Part shown: piece by piece, positions 8,252-17,767 of the stretch
Layout of the letters: every line of letters begins with the position of its first letter
How positions within the stretch are numbered: position 1 is the stretch's first letter
NCBI RefSeq assembly: GCF_007991515.1
Contig: NZ_BJYM01000006.1
Location: 124,001 to 188,000 of the forward strand
Direction: 5' to 3'
DNA length: 64,000 nt
Source: Oceanobacillus sojae
Lineage (GTDB): Bacteria > Bacillota > Bacilli > Bacillales > Amphibacillaceae
Program-made: the position numbers and the translations under genes
The notes under the pieces: model-generated
Database searches by the model: none
What the model was told of the DNA's origin: nothing
Seen by the model: only the letters and a program-made list of their open reading frames with translations

Positions 8252-10024
8252 TTACCCTTCCTTATATGGGATTAATATTTCTATTCTTGTACCTTCATTG
8301 TCCTTGGAAGTAAGAGTCCACTGGAATTGGCTCCCATAGCTCAAATACAATCGTTTACGAACATTTTCAATGCCAATACCCAGCTCTTCGAATTCCAGGC
8401 CTTCTTTTATTTCTTGATTGACTTGAACGAGCGTTTTTTCATCCATTCCAACACCATCATCCTGTACAATAATACGGATCCTTCTGTGCTCTTTTGTAAT
8501 AGAGATATCAATTTTTCCTTTTGATACCTTATTCTCAAGGCCATGCACAATCGCATTTTCTACAATCGGTTGTAATAATAAGGCTGGAATTTTTTGATTA
8601 AGTACTGAATCATCAACTGTTAGATGAACATCAAACTTGTCACGATAGCGAAATTCCTGAATGGTTAAATAGTTTTTGAGCTGTTTTACATCCTGTTTAA
8701 TTGTAACGAAGTCTTTGCCTTTTCGGACAGAATATTTCATAATCTCGCTTAATGATACGACAATTTTGCTAATATCGTTGACTCCTTCAAGGCGTGCAAG
8801 CCAATTAACCGTTTCTAATGTGTTATAAAGAAAATGTGGATTGATCTGGGCGCGTAATGCTTTTAGTTCAGAGTCTTTCATACGAACCTGTTTTTCATAG
8901 TTTTCCTGAATGGATATTTTTAACTTTTCTAACATTTGATTAAATCTTTTTCCAAATATACCAATATCATCATTAAATTTCGAATCAAACCGGACTTGAA
9001 GATTTCCTTTTTCTACTTCTTTCATTAAATTGATTAACTTATAAAGTGGTCTCGTAATAGTTTTAGACAGGTAATACGCAAGCCATATTGAAAAAATGAT
9101 TCCAATTAGTGCAAAGTTGAGCGTTAAATTACGAACAAGATAATTTTTTTGCTGGATGATATCCATTGGGAGAATACTTACTGTTTTAAAATTTGTATTT
9201 TCATCTGTTTGATAGGTTAGAATCGAACTTATATCATGCCAGTCAAAATGAAAGAATCCTTTTTCCCCATCCATAATACGTTGATAGTAGTCCATTTCAA
9301 ATTTTGTCCCAACGTTTGTTTTATTTGGTTGACTTGAAATGATATAACCTTGGTTGTCTAATAGGAAAAAGCTTTCCCTATTTGAGAAGTTATTTTTTTC
9401 ATAGATAGTTGAAAAAGCAGATTCATAGATATCAACCATTAAATAGCCGATTTTTTCATTTGTGGTGGAGTCTACTAAAATTCTTCCAGCAGTGAGAACG
9501 ATATCTTGATTATCTACTCCATTAATAGAATAATTCGTATCCCATACTAAGGAGCCTTTGGCATTGTTAGCTTTTCTAAAAACTCCCCATGATTCCCGAA
9601 TGGAATTATATCGGTTAGGCAGGTATTCATTTGAAAAATAACGATCCCCATTTAAACCGATAACATAAATATTAACCTCCCAGTCTTTGACTCCAGTTAC
9701 AGTATCAAATAATTCATTTACATATTCAAAGTCTACATATTTTTCGTTTAAATTTCGGGTATTATTTTTCTTTAAGATATCTTGTATTTCTTCGTTTTTA
9801 TAGAAAAAAAGAGTCATTTGCTCAATATCGTCTAAGAAAAAGGACACTTGATTATTGATAGATGTTAAACGTTCTAATTCATTTTCACTTACTTCTTCTT
9901 GAAGTAGCTCTGATAGAAAGTTAAATGTAAAAAAACCTAGCAGCAATAAAGGGACTAAAGAAGTAATGATAATAACGATGATTAATTTACTGCGTAAATT
10001 TAGACTATGAAGTTTGGCTATCAT
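8252..10024 (-). CDS. YesM-type sensor histidine kinase (module B)
   Basis: This 590-residue membrane kinase has one transmembrane segment at about 16-38, a large extracellular sensor region of the Cache type (inferred), a second at about 300-320, HAMP, a His_kinase domain with QINPHFLYNTLETV, and an HATPase domain (PIVENAIVHG and DDGVGM). A charged, coiled-coil-like stretch links HAMP to the histidine motif. It is transcribed divergently from the binding protein at 10148, with 123 bp between starts. The extracellular domain or an accessory binding protein could detect the substrate outside the cell. Confidence 0.93.
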   Translation of the reverse strand: MIAKLHSLNLRSKLIIVIIITSLVPLLLLGFFTFNFLSELLQEEVSENELERLTSINNQVSFFLDDIEQMTLFFYKNEEIQDILKKNNTRNLNEKYVDFEYVNELFDTVTGVKDWEVNIYVIGLNGDRYFSNEYLPNRYNSIRESWGVFRKANNAKGSLVWDTNYSINGVDNQDIVLTAGRILVDSTTNEKIGYLMVDIYESAFSTIYEKNNFSNRESFFLLDNQGYIISSQPNKTNVGTKFEMDYYQRIMDGEKGFFHFDWHDISSILTYQTDENTNFKTVSILPMDIIQQKNYLVRNLTLNFALIGIIFSIWLAYYLSKTITRPLYKLINLMKEVEKGNLQVRFDSKFNDDIGIFGKRFNQMLEKLKISIQENYEKQVRMKDSELKALRAQINPHFLYNTLETVNWLARLEGVNDISKIVVSLSEIMKYSVRKGKDFVTIKQDVKQLKNYLTIQEFRYRDKFDVHLTVDDSVLNQKIPALLLQPIVENAIVHGLENKVSKGKIDISITKEHRRIRIIVQDDGVGMDEKTLVQVNQEIKEGLEFEELGIGIENVRKRLYLSYGSQFQWTLTSKDNEGTRIEILIPYKEG

Positions 10025-10077
10025 TTCTTCACCTGCTGCCTTAGAAAAAAGTTATACATTTTATGAAAAAAATATGA

Positions 10078-10093
10078 TTGTATCCGCTTTCAT
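10078..10093. promoter_or_regulatory. Candidate CcpA cre box, module B
   Basis: TTGTATCCGCTTTCAT in the divergent intergenic region matches the cre consensus WTGNAANCGNWNNCAW with one mismatch. It lies about 55 bp upstream of the binding-protein start and could affect both divergent operons. A sigma-A promoter could not be placed with confidence here. Confidence 0.5.
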
Positions 10094-10147
10094 TCATTTG
10101 CTATTATCATATTGTATCATAAATAAATTATTTAGGGGGTTTACTAA

Positions 10148-11170
10148 ATGAAGAAAATATTTACTTTTCTAGTAGCAATAATGCTTCTAATTATCATTAG
10201 TGCATGTGGATCTGATGATAATGGAGAGGCCAGTGGGAATTCAAATACATTAACAGTGTATTCACCTCATCAAAATGAAATTATTAATCCAATCGTAAAA
10301 GAATTTCAAGAGAGAACGGGTATTAAAGTAGACGTTGTAACTGGCGGTACAGGGGAATTATTAAATCGTGTGACTGCTGAAGAAGGTAACCCGGGAGGAG
10401 ACGTATTCTGGGGAGGCGGTGCTGAATCATTAGAAGCATTCGGTGACAGCTTCGAGCCATATAAATCAGCTGAAGACGAAGCGATCCCTACTGAATTCAA
10501 GAGTCCTAATAATATCTGGACCGGATTTTCCGCGTTACCAATGGTAATCATGTACAACCAGGAAATGGTGTCGGATATGGATGCACCAAAAGAATGGAAA
10601 GATTTAACAGATGAAAAGTGGACTGGTAAAATTGCTTTTGTTGAGCCGAGCAAATCAGGTTCTGCTTATACACAATTGGTGACTATGTTGTCTGCATACA
10701 GCGATGATGGAAATGACGGCTGGAATTTTGTAGAGGAATTTGTTGCTAACTTAGATGGAACTATTTTATCTAGTTCAAGTGCTGTACCTAAAGGGGTAGC
10801 TGATGGTGAATTCCCTGTTGGGATCACATTAGAAGAAGCGGCATATCGTTATATTGCAGGCGGCTCCTCTGTAGATATTAGTTATCCGGAAGAAGGGACT
10901 TCTGCTGTTCCCGATGGTGTTGCATTAATTAAGGATGCTAAAAACTCAGAAAATGCAGAGGAATTCATTGATTTCTTAGTCAGTAAAGATGTACAAGAAA
11001 TGATTGTAGAGGATTTTGGCAGACGAGCTGTGCGCGATGACGTGAATCCGCCGGAGGGACTTATTGGTTCTGAAGAGATTCCATTAGTAGACTATGATTT
11101 CGGCTGGTCTGCAGATAACAAAGATAGTGTAATGAATCAGTTCCAAGAGGTCTTAATTGAACAGGAATAA
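10148..11170 (+). CDS. Extracellular solute-binding lipoprotein, FbpA/AfuA family (module B)
   Basis: This 340-residue protein carries a lipoprotein signal peptide ending in ISAC (Cys20), followed by a mature FbpA-like domain starting near LTVYSPHQNEIINPIV. A GGGGG ribosome site precedes ATG 10148. It is the first gene of a six-gene operon with ATPase, permease, phosphohexomutase, a second binding-like protein and a PP2C-like protein. It is a paralogue of the protein at 4936-5949. FbpA-type iron binders share this fold, but AfuA-type hexose-phosphate binders do too, and a mutase in the same operon makes sugar phosphate the more likely ligand. Confidence 0.9.
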   Translation: MKKIFTFLVAIMLLIIISACGSDDNGEASGNSNTLTVYSPHQNEIINPIVKEFQERTGIKVDVVTGGTGELLNRVTAEEGNPGGDVFWGGGAESLEAFGDSFEPYKSAEDEAIPTEFKSPNNIWTGFSALPMVIMYNQEMVSDMDAPKEWKDLTDEKWTGKIAFVEPSKSGSAYTQLVTMLSAYSDDGNDGWNFVEEFVANLDGTILSSSSAVPKGVADGEFPVGITLEEAAYRYIAGGSSVDISYPEEGTSAVPDGVALIKDAKNSENAEEFIDFLVSKDVQEMIVEDFGRRAVRDDVNPPEGLIGSEEIPLVDYDFGWSADNKDSVMNQFQEVLIEQE

Positions 11171-11218
11171 GGGATTGTGTTCAAATCTGATTCCTTTCTA
11201 AAGAAGGGGGAAATAATT

Positions 11219-12343
11219 TTGCAAGATCATGTAAAAATAAAACAAATTTGTAAATTCTTTGGTGATAATAAAGCGCTTGATGATATTAATATTAACATCA
11301 AAAAAGGAGAATTTTTCACCTTGCTCGGCCCAAGTGGATGTGGTAAAACCACTTTACTTCGCATACTTGCTGGATTCTATCAACAGGAAGAAGGAAATCT
11401 TTTTTTTGAAGACAGTCATATGAATAACATCCCTGCACATAAAAGAAATATTGGAATGGTATTTCAAAATTATGCTATTTTTCCTCATTTAACTGTCTTT
11501 GAGAATGTCGCTTATGGCTTAAAGGCAAGAAAAATAAAAAAAGATGAAATAAAAGTTAAAGTAACAGAAGCACTCGATATGGTTGAATTGTCTCATCTTA
11601 AAGATAGACAGCCATCTCAATTGAGCGGCGGGCAACAACAACGTGTTGCGTTGGCACGGGCAATTGTTATTCATCCTGGCTTATTGTTGATGGACGAGCC
11701 ATTATCCAATCTAGATGCAAAACTAAGAGTTAAGATGCGAGAGGATATTAGAAATCTGCAAAAAAGCTTAAATATTACAACTATCTACGTTACACACGAC
11801 CAAGAAGAGGCACTTGCAGTATCAGATAGAATTGCAGTTATGAGTGAAGGCAAAGTACAGCAAATCGGCAAGCCTCATGAGATTTATTTAAGTCCTGTTA
11901 ATAAATTTGTCGCTAATTTTATCGGAACTACTAACTTCTTAGATGCAGAAATAGAAATAATAGACTCTGACAAACATGCTACTGTATTTGTAGAAGGGGC
12001 AGCTTTAAAAACAAAACTTTTTGAGAGTGCTTATGGAAAGGGGATATATTCTATACGTCCGGAACAAATCAAAATCAAGGAAACTGGTGATGCAAATTCT
12101 GCTCTAGTAGAAGGAGAGATTGTTGATGCTACTTTTCTGGGAGAGTCTGTTGTATATAAAATAAGGTTTACTTCTGGCACGCTTATCAGTGCACACGAGC
12201 ATTCTATCCGTTATAACATGCTAAGGAAAATTGGCGACTTAGTAAAGGTTGATCTAAATCCAGAGGAAGCGGTTATTTTTGATGAGAGCGGGGAGGAAGT
12301 ACTAAATGAGCACAAGAACACAAGTCTTAAAGAAACCGTTTAA
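11219..12343 (+). CDS. FbpC/AfuC-type ABC transporter ATPase (module B)
   Basis: This ATPase of 374 residues has Walker A GPSGCGKTT, Q-loop FQNYAIF, signature LSGGQQQR, Walker B LLLMDEP, the switch His in YVTHDQEEALAVSDR, and a C-terminal TOBE-like region (YSIRPEQIKIK). The frame is open from a GTG at 11177, but TTG 11219 has AAGGGGG 8 nt before it and matches the start of the module A homologue better. Its 3' end overlaps the permease start by 38 bp. It powers uptake of the ligand bound by the lipoprotein at 10148. Confidence 0.92.
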   Translation: MQDHVKIKQICKFFGDNKALDDININIKKGEFFTLLGPSGCGKTTLLRILAGFYQQEEGNLFFEDSHMNNIPAHKRNIGMVFQNYAIFPHLTVFENVAYGLKARKIKKDEIKVKVTEALDMVELSHLKDRQPSQLSGGQQQRVALARAIVIHPGLLLMDEPLSNLDAKLRVKMREDIRNLQKSLNITTIYVTHDQEEALAVSDRIAVMSEGKVQQIGKPHEIYLSPVNKFVANFIGTTNFLDAEIEIIDSDKHATVFVEGAALKTKLFESAYGKGIYSIRPEQIKIKETGDANSALVEGEIVDATFLGESVVYKIRFTSGTLISAHEHSIRYNMLRKIGDLVKVDLNPEEAVIFDESGEEVLNEHKNTSLKETV

Positions 12344-13976
12344 TTTAAGGTTAGACTTCTGGCATTTTGTTATTATCGCAGCATTTATTCTGATTGGCTT
12401 TTTCCTTATTTATCCTTTATTTAATATTTTTATTAATAGCTTTTGGCAGGATGGAAAAGCTTCATTAGAAAACTATCAGGAATTCTTTAGCCGTAAATAC
12501 TATTACTCAGCTTTAATTAACAGCTTTATTGTATCTACATCTGCGACCTTTTTTGCCTGTGTGTTAGGTATTCCAGTTGCTTATGCAATGTCACGATTTA
12601 ATATTCCATTTAAAGGGGTATTCCATATTTTAATTATACTAACGTTGTTGTCTCCACCGTTTATCGGGGCATATTCCTGGATACTAATGCTTGGAAATAA
12701 TGGATTTATTACAAACTTCCTTGCAAATATTGGAATTGAAATACCATCTATCTATGGATTACATGGAATGATTTGGGTATTCACCTTACAGTTTTATCCG
12801 CATATTTATTTATATGTATCAGGAGCTTTGAAAACAATTGATGTTTCACTAGAGGAGGCATCAAGCAGCCTTGGAGTTTCTGGATTTGCACGGATTCGTA
12901 AAGTTACCTTACCATTAATTTTTCCGACAGTGTCAACTGGAGCTTTGATGGTATTTATGGCATCTTTCGCTGACTTTGGTACACCAATGTTAATCGGTCA
13001 AGGAGAGAAGGTGCTCCCAATTCTTGCGTATGATCAATTCATTAGTGAAATGGGGTCTAACCCGGCAATGGCCAGTACGTTAAGTATGATTTTACTTTCT
13101 GTGACTACTGCTGTTTTACTATTTCAACGCCATATTATGAATAGAAAAACGTATACTATGAGTTCATTACGACCTCCAAAAGTAATTAAGTTAAGTCCCG
13201 TGAAGCGTACTTTAGCGACATTAATGGTAATGGGCATTGTTACATTATCTATCATTCCACAGGCAACTGTAATTACTACTTCATTCTTGAAAACTAATGG
13301 ACCGGTTTTTGTTGGCGGGTTTAGTTTAGATAGTTATCGAGAGGTGCTTTATAAAGTTCCAAAAGCAATTCAGAATACGTTTACGTATGCAAGCGTTGCA
13401 ATTGTGATTATGGTCATTGCCGGGCTTTTACTTTCTTATGTGGTGGTGAGAAGAAAATCCAAAATTACTTCTTTCCTAGATGCGCTAATTATGATTCCTT
13501 ATGTAATTCCGGGTACTGTTCTGGGTATTAGTTTGATCATAGCCTTTAACAAACCGCCAATTGAATTAACAGGTACGTGGGTAATCTTAGTTATTGCATA
13601 TGTTGTAAGGAAATTGCCGTATACAATGCGGTCCAGCACCGCCATATTGCATCAGATTGATAAAAGTGTTGAGGAAGCATCGATTAGTTTAGGGGTACCT
13701 CCAATGAAAACATTCTTTAAGACGACTGCTGTTTTAATGATACCGGGAGTCTTATCTGGAGCAATATTAAGTTGGGTAACAACTATAAATGAATTAAGTT
13801 CAACCATCGTTTTGTATTATGGTGCAACTGCAACGATTACTGTTTCAATTTATAGTGAAGTATTTACATCTAATTTCGGAACAGCTGCAGCATTGGCATC
13901 TATGCTGTCGTTAGCTACGATTATTTCATTAATTATTATTATGATTATCTCAGGGAAGAAGGAGATATCAGTTTAA
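12306..13976 (+). CDS. FbpB/AfuB-type ABC transporter permease (module B)
   Basis: This 556-residue membrane permease has two six-helix halves and EAA loops (LEEASSSLGVSGFARIRKVT and VEEASISLGVPPMKTFFKT). ATG 12306 is preceded by GGGGAGGAAG inside the end of the ATPase gene. It closely matches the module A permease, including AYSWILMLG / AYAWILLMG and FADFGTPMLIG / LADFGTPMLIG. A 167-bp gap with no terminator separates it from the phosphohexomutase, and I see no gene in that gap. Confidence 0.92.
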   Translation: MSTRTQVLKKPFNLRLDFWHFVIIAAFILIGFFLIYPLFNIFINSFWQDGKASLENYQEFFSRKYYYSALINSFIVSTSATFFACVLGIPVAYAMSRFNIPFKGVFHILIILTLLSPPFIGAYSWILMLGNNGFITNFLANIGIEIPSIYGLHGMIWVFTLQFYPHIYLYVSGALKTIDVSLEEASSSLGVSGFARIRKVTLPLIFPTVSTGALMVFMASFADFGTPMLIGQGEKVLPILAYDQFISEMGSNPAMASTLSMILLSVTTAVLLFQRHIMNRKTYTMSSLRPPKVIKLSPVKRTLATLMVMGIVTLSIIPQATVITTSFLKTNGPVFVGGFSLDSYREVLYKVPKAIQNTFTYASVAIVIMVIAGLLLSYVVVRRKSKITSFLDALIMIPYVIPGTVLGISLIIAFNKPPIELTGTWVILVIAYVVRKLPYTMRSSTAILHQIDKSVEEASISLGVPPMKTFFKTTAVLMIPGVLSGAILSWVTTINELSSTIVLYYGATATITVSIYSEVFTSNFGTAAALASMLSLATIISLIIIMIISGKKEISV

Positions 13977-14143
13977 TTCTGATTTTTGGATAGGGTGACG
14001 ATCAGAACTCGATATGTAGATTGTGTAATAATCGTTCAAGTGGATGTTTTGTAAGAGAGAATGATAGGGACAGAAGTTTGGGGTGACTCTTGAAAAAACG
14101 GTGTTAGAAACTATAAAAATTAAATTATACGGGGAGGCATAAC

Positions 14144-15574
14144 ATGATACGTTTTGGAACAGGCGGCTGGCGGGATATTATAGGTGAAAAATTTACATTT
14201 GATAACGTGAGAAAGTTTTCCCAAGGAATCGCAAATCAAATTCTTCAAAATCATAAACAGGATCAAGGGGTTGTTATCGGATACGATAATCGTTTTATGG
14301 CTGAAGAATTTGCCAAAGCTTCTGTGGAGATATTTGCTGCAAATAATATCAGAGTTATATTTCTAACGCCATCGGTCCCGACACCATTAGTGAATTTTGT
14401 CACCATTGAAGAAAAAGCAGCAGCAGGCTTAACTTTTACAGCTAGTCACAACCCTTATATATACAATGGTATTAAGTATGTCCATGAAGGTGGATTGCCC
14501 GCAACGGAAGATATTACAACCGAGCTGGAAAAATCAATCAATGCGGTTCAAGCAGATGAAATAAAGCGAATACACTATAACCGTGCTTTGGAAAATAATT
14601 TGACTATTAGAAAAGACTATACAAATGAATTCATTACTTTTGTTGAATCACAAATTAATTTGGATTTAATTAAGCAGGCTAATATTAGTGTACTATATGA
14701 TCCGATGTTCGGCACCGGTATTAATTCCTTATTAACGTTATTAGTAGATTCCAGATCAAAGATAAAAATTATCCATGATAAAGCAGATCCTCTATTTGGT
14801 GGCCGTGTTCCTGCACCGACAGAGTCATCTTTATGGAGATTAACGGGAATGATGAAAGAAGAACAATATGATATTGGTATAGCAACTGATGGCGATGGTG
14901 ATCGAATTGCGATCATTGATGAGAAAGGCTATTATGTTGATGCAAATGAGATATTAGTTATTTTGTATTATTACTTTTTGGAATACAAAGGAATGAAGGG
15001 AAATGTAGTTCGTAATATTTCGACAACACATCTCTTGGATGATATTTCTAATTATTATGGGTTTGAATGTATTGAGAAACCGGTTGGATTTAAACATATT
15101 GCTGAAGGAATGCTTCAGTCAGATGCTGTTTTGGGTGGGGAGAGCTCTGGAGGGATTACCATTAAAGGACATCTTTTGGAAAAGGATGCGATACTTTCAG
15201 CCGGGATTATATTGGAGCTGCTTGCTTACACTAAGAAACCACTAAGTGAGATTCGACAAGAGATTAAAGGAAAATTTGGTAAACGATATTTTAAGGAGCA
15301 TAATTATAGTTATGAAGCAGAGTACAAGGAGCATATTCAATCTGTTATCTTCGGTACTGCTGCCGAAAAACTTTATCGAGGAGACCTTTTGGAGCATAAG
15401 ACCTATGATGGAGTGAAGTGGGAATGGTCGGATGGTACGTGGTGTCTTGTCCGTTTTTCAGGAACAGAGCCGGTACTGAGAATTATGGTAGAATCCCCTA
15501 AAGATGATAAAATAGAAGGAATCATTCAAAATGTGATGAAAGTTATCGAATCAAGTATACTGAGTCATCACTAA
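14144..15574 (+). CDS. Phosphoglucomutase/phosphomannomutase family protein
   Basis: This 476-residue alpha-D-phosphohexomutase moves phosphate between C1 and C6 of a hexose. It has the phospho-serine loop TASHNPY (Ser101), the metal loop DGDGDR (Asp249, 251, 253), the sugar-binding loop GGESSGG, and the C-terminal phosphate-binding loop RFSGTEPVLR. The length matches the GlmM/ManB class rather than the roughly 580-residue PgcA class. GGGGAGG precedes the ATG. Sitting behind an AfuABC-like importer, it would convert an imported hexose 1-phosphate to the 6-phosphate for glycolysis; that link is inference from context. Confidence 0.92.
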   Translation: MIRFGTGGWRDIIGEKFTFDNVRKFSQGIANQILQNHKQDQGVVIGYDNRFMAEEFAKASVEIFAANNIRVIFLTPSVPTPLVNFVTIEEKAAAGLTFTASHNPYIYNGIKYVHEGGLPATEDITTELEKSINAVQADEIKRIHYNRALENNLTIRKDYTNEFITFVESQINLDLIKQANISVLYDPMFGTGINSLLTLLVDSRSKIKIIHDKADPLFGGRVPAPTESSLWRLTGMMKEEQYDIGIATDGDGDRIAIIDEKGYYVDANEILVILYYYFLEYKGMKGNVVRNISTTHLLDDISNYYGFECIEKPVGFKHIAEGMLQSDAVLGGESSGGITIKGHLLEKDAILSAGIILELLAYTKKPLSEIRQEIKGKFGKRYFKEHNYSYEAEYKEHIQSVIFGTAAEKLYRGDLLEHKTYDGVKWEWSDGTWCLVRFSGTEPVLRIMVESPKDDKIEGIIQNVMKVIESSILSHH

Positions 15575-15600
15575 TATATATTTACAGGGAGTATTGAGCC

Positions 15601-16761
15601 ATGAAATTTAAAGTTCCTTTTTTACTATCTGTTTGTATCGTTGTTTTATCCATTATCTATATATTCAATCTAATTAATCAAGATTTTGTACTAAATAAAG
15701 AGGATGAGTATGAGGATACAATGAATATATGGCTTACTACTCCCGGATTAATCTCTTCTGTTGAACGCTTTCAGGAAGAATCAGGGATTAAAATGAATAT
15801 TACAAAATTCAAAAGTGAAGAGGCACTGGTTGAGGAACTTATACTTCCCAATATGGAAGACAATCTTCCTGATCTTATTGAAATACATTCTAGTTATGGA
15901 CTGGATGAGATTATGGAATTAAGTAATCCTAATTCAATCCAAAAAATTGGAGAGGATTTTTCGGTTGCATTCCATGAAGCAACATTAGAAAACTTTTCTT
16001 ATGATAATGGATTATATGGTTACCCATTAGGGATTGAGATTCCAATCATTATTATAAACCGGACCATTCTAGATAATCATATAGAAGATAATCAACGTGT
16101 TTCCCCTTTTAATTCTTGTGATACGCTTGCAGTATACAAGGAAATTCAAGATAAAATAAATAACAATAAAGCAAAAACATTTTGGTTTTTTCACTTTGAT
16201 GAAGATATTCCGTATTATTGGGATGCCTTTCAACAGAAAGAGCAGGGAAGTAAAACTTCCTTTGAAAAACTTTGGACGAATTTAATTAAAGAGTATGAAC
16301 TGGTACCACCATTAGACAACCATATGGCAGTAACGAAATTTTCCAATATGGAAGTAGGAGCGCTTATTACCACTTCTAGCAATTTACAAATGATTCAAGA
16401 GTTGGTTAGAAGTACTTTTGAAATAGAAGTTTTGCCGCTATTCGATAGTGGAGAGCCCTTATTTGTGTCAGGGAGCGGATTTATATCTTTTAGTAATGAG
16501 AAAAAGGTTGAGATGTTTTATAGCTTCCTAGATCAGGATGATGTACAGTTAGAATTCTTAAGCAATACAGGCTGGATACCAGCAAAAAACTCACTAATTG
16601 AAAGCAAACCTTTTATTCTTCAGTTACCTATGGCAAAATATTTGGGAAATCTAGTTAAGTATCATGATGTATTCAGTGGGAAAGAACTATCTGGCGAGAG
16701 TTGGGAAACGTGGAAAAATATTAAAGAAGAAGCTATTGGTATTGAAATGAGTATTGAATGA
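15601..16761 (+). CDS. Membrane-anchored extracellular solute-binding-like protein
   Basis: This 386-residue protein has an uncleaved-looking N-terminal membrane segment (residues 5-25) without a lipobox Cys, then a domain like family 1 ABC binding proteins (MNIWLTTPGLISSVERFQEE..., GLYGYPLGIEIPIIIINRTIL). It follows the mutase by 26 bp. A second, differently built binding protein in an operon that already has one suggests a sensory or accessory role, comparable to HptA, which works with HptS/HptR in Staphylococcus. It could also be an alternative receptor for the same permease. The family call is moderate and the role is inferred. Confidence 0.65.
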   Translation: MKFKVPFLLSVCIVVLSIIYIFNLINQDFVLNKEDEYEDTMNIWLTTPGLISSVERFQEESGIKMNITKFKSEEALVEELILPNMEDNLPDLIEIHSSYGLDEIMELSNPNSIQKIGEDFSVAFHEATLENFSYDNGLYGYPLGIEIPIIIINRTILDNHIEDNQRVSPFNSCDTLAVYKEIQDKINNNKAKTFWFFHFDEDIPYYWDAFQQKEQGSKTSFEKLWTNLIKEYELVPPLDNHMAVTKFSNMEVGALITTSSNLQMIQELVRSTFEIEVLPLFDSGEPLFVSGSGFISFSNEKKVEMFYSFLDQDDVQLEFLSNTGWIPAKNSLIESKPFILQLPMAKYLGNLVKYHDVFSGKELSGESWETWKNIKEEAIGIEMSIE

Positions 16762-16824
16762 AGAAGAATGTTAGGATTGAGTCGAGCTTGCAAAAAATAT
16801 GTCGAAACGAGTGGGGGCATAAGA

Positions 16825-17658
16825 ATGGAGCTTATTGAGAAATTTATTCAATCAAAAAGTGGTAATATGGCATTGTGTGAGGATATGTATTTTCATAATG
16901 AATATTTTGCCGCTGTGATTGATGGAGCAACTAGTGTCTCGGACAGCTTATACGGCGAAAAGACACAAGGTAGGATAGCTGCAGAATTGATTCGAGATGC
17001 AATTTCGTCATTAAATGGAAGAGAGTCAATAGATGAAATCATTACAGTTATTAATGAAAGATATAAAGTGTTGTATAAAAAATTAAACTTGGAGCAGGAA
17101 GTTCTTGAAATTCCATATATTCGTCCAAGTGCTTCGATGATTATTTATAGTAAATATCATCATAAAGTATGGATGGTTGGAGATTGTCAGCTTTATTTCG
17201 ATGGTAAACTCTATCAAAATATTAAAAGAATAGATGAGGTTTTTAGTGAAGCCAGAAGTATTATTGTTCAAGGGGAATTAGTAAAGGGAAGAACTGTAAA
17301 GGAATTACTGTCAGAGGAAGACGTCGGTTTCCGACTAATTAAGCCGTTTATTCAAAAGCAGTATAATTTTCAAAATGCAACTCCAGATTCCGATTTAAGT
17401 TATGCAGTTATAAATGGTTTTCCGATACCCTCAGAACTTATTAAGACGATAGATTTATCAGAGGATGTGAAAGTTTTCTCTTTAGCGTCCGATGGCTACC
17501 CAACGATATTAGAGAGTCTTGAAGCCTCCGAGAAAGAACTATCACGTTTATTAATGGTTGATCCACTTTGTATTTATGAAAATAAATCAACAAAAGGTAT
17601 AGCTAAAGATAATATATCATTTGATGACAGAACCTATATTAAGGTTCGTATTGGCTAG
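16825..17658 (+). CDS. PP2C-like serine/threonine phosphatase domain protein
   Basis: This 277-residue cytoplasmic protein shows PP2C-type motifs in order: an Asp in ALCEDMYFH, AVIDGAT, MVGDCQLYFDG, SLASDGYP and a final SFDDRTYIKV. ATG 16825 is chosen over the open frame from 16768 because a GGGGG site stands upstream and the shorter start matches the domain boundary. There is no membrane segment or sensor domain. As last gene of the sugar-phosphate-type operon it might dephosphorylate a protein or a small molecule; the substrate is unknown. Sequence support is motif level only. Confidence 0.65.
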   Translation: MELIEKFIQSKSGNMALCEDMYFHNEYFAAVIDGATSVSDSLYGEKTQGRIAAELIRDAISSLNGRESIDEIITVINERYKVLYKKLNLEQEVLEIPYIRPSASMIIYSKYHHKVWMVGDCQLYFDGKLYQNIKRIDEVFSEARSIIVQGELVKGRTVKELLSEEDVGFRLIKPFIQKQYNFQNATPDSDLSYAVINGFPIPSELIKTIDLSEDVKVFSLASDGYPTILESLEASEKELSRLLMVDPLCIYENKSTKGIAKDNISFDDRTYIKVRIG

Positions 17659-17693
17659 GATTTTTCCTTCAAACAATGAATTACATTTTAAGT

Positions 17694-17732
17694 AATAAAC
17701 CCAATCATTATAAGGGAATGATTGGGTTTATT
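17694..17732 (+). terminator. Terminator at the end of the module B operon
   Basis: AATAAACCCAATCATT (17694-17709) pairs perfectly with AATGATTGGGTTTATT (17717-17732) over 16 bp with a 7-nt loop. Convergent genes flank it, so it may work in both directions. Confidence 0.8.
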
Positions 17733-17767
17733 TTAGACTAATATTGAAGAAGCAATGAATTTGATTA

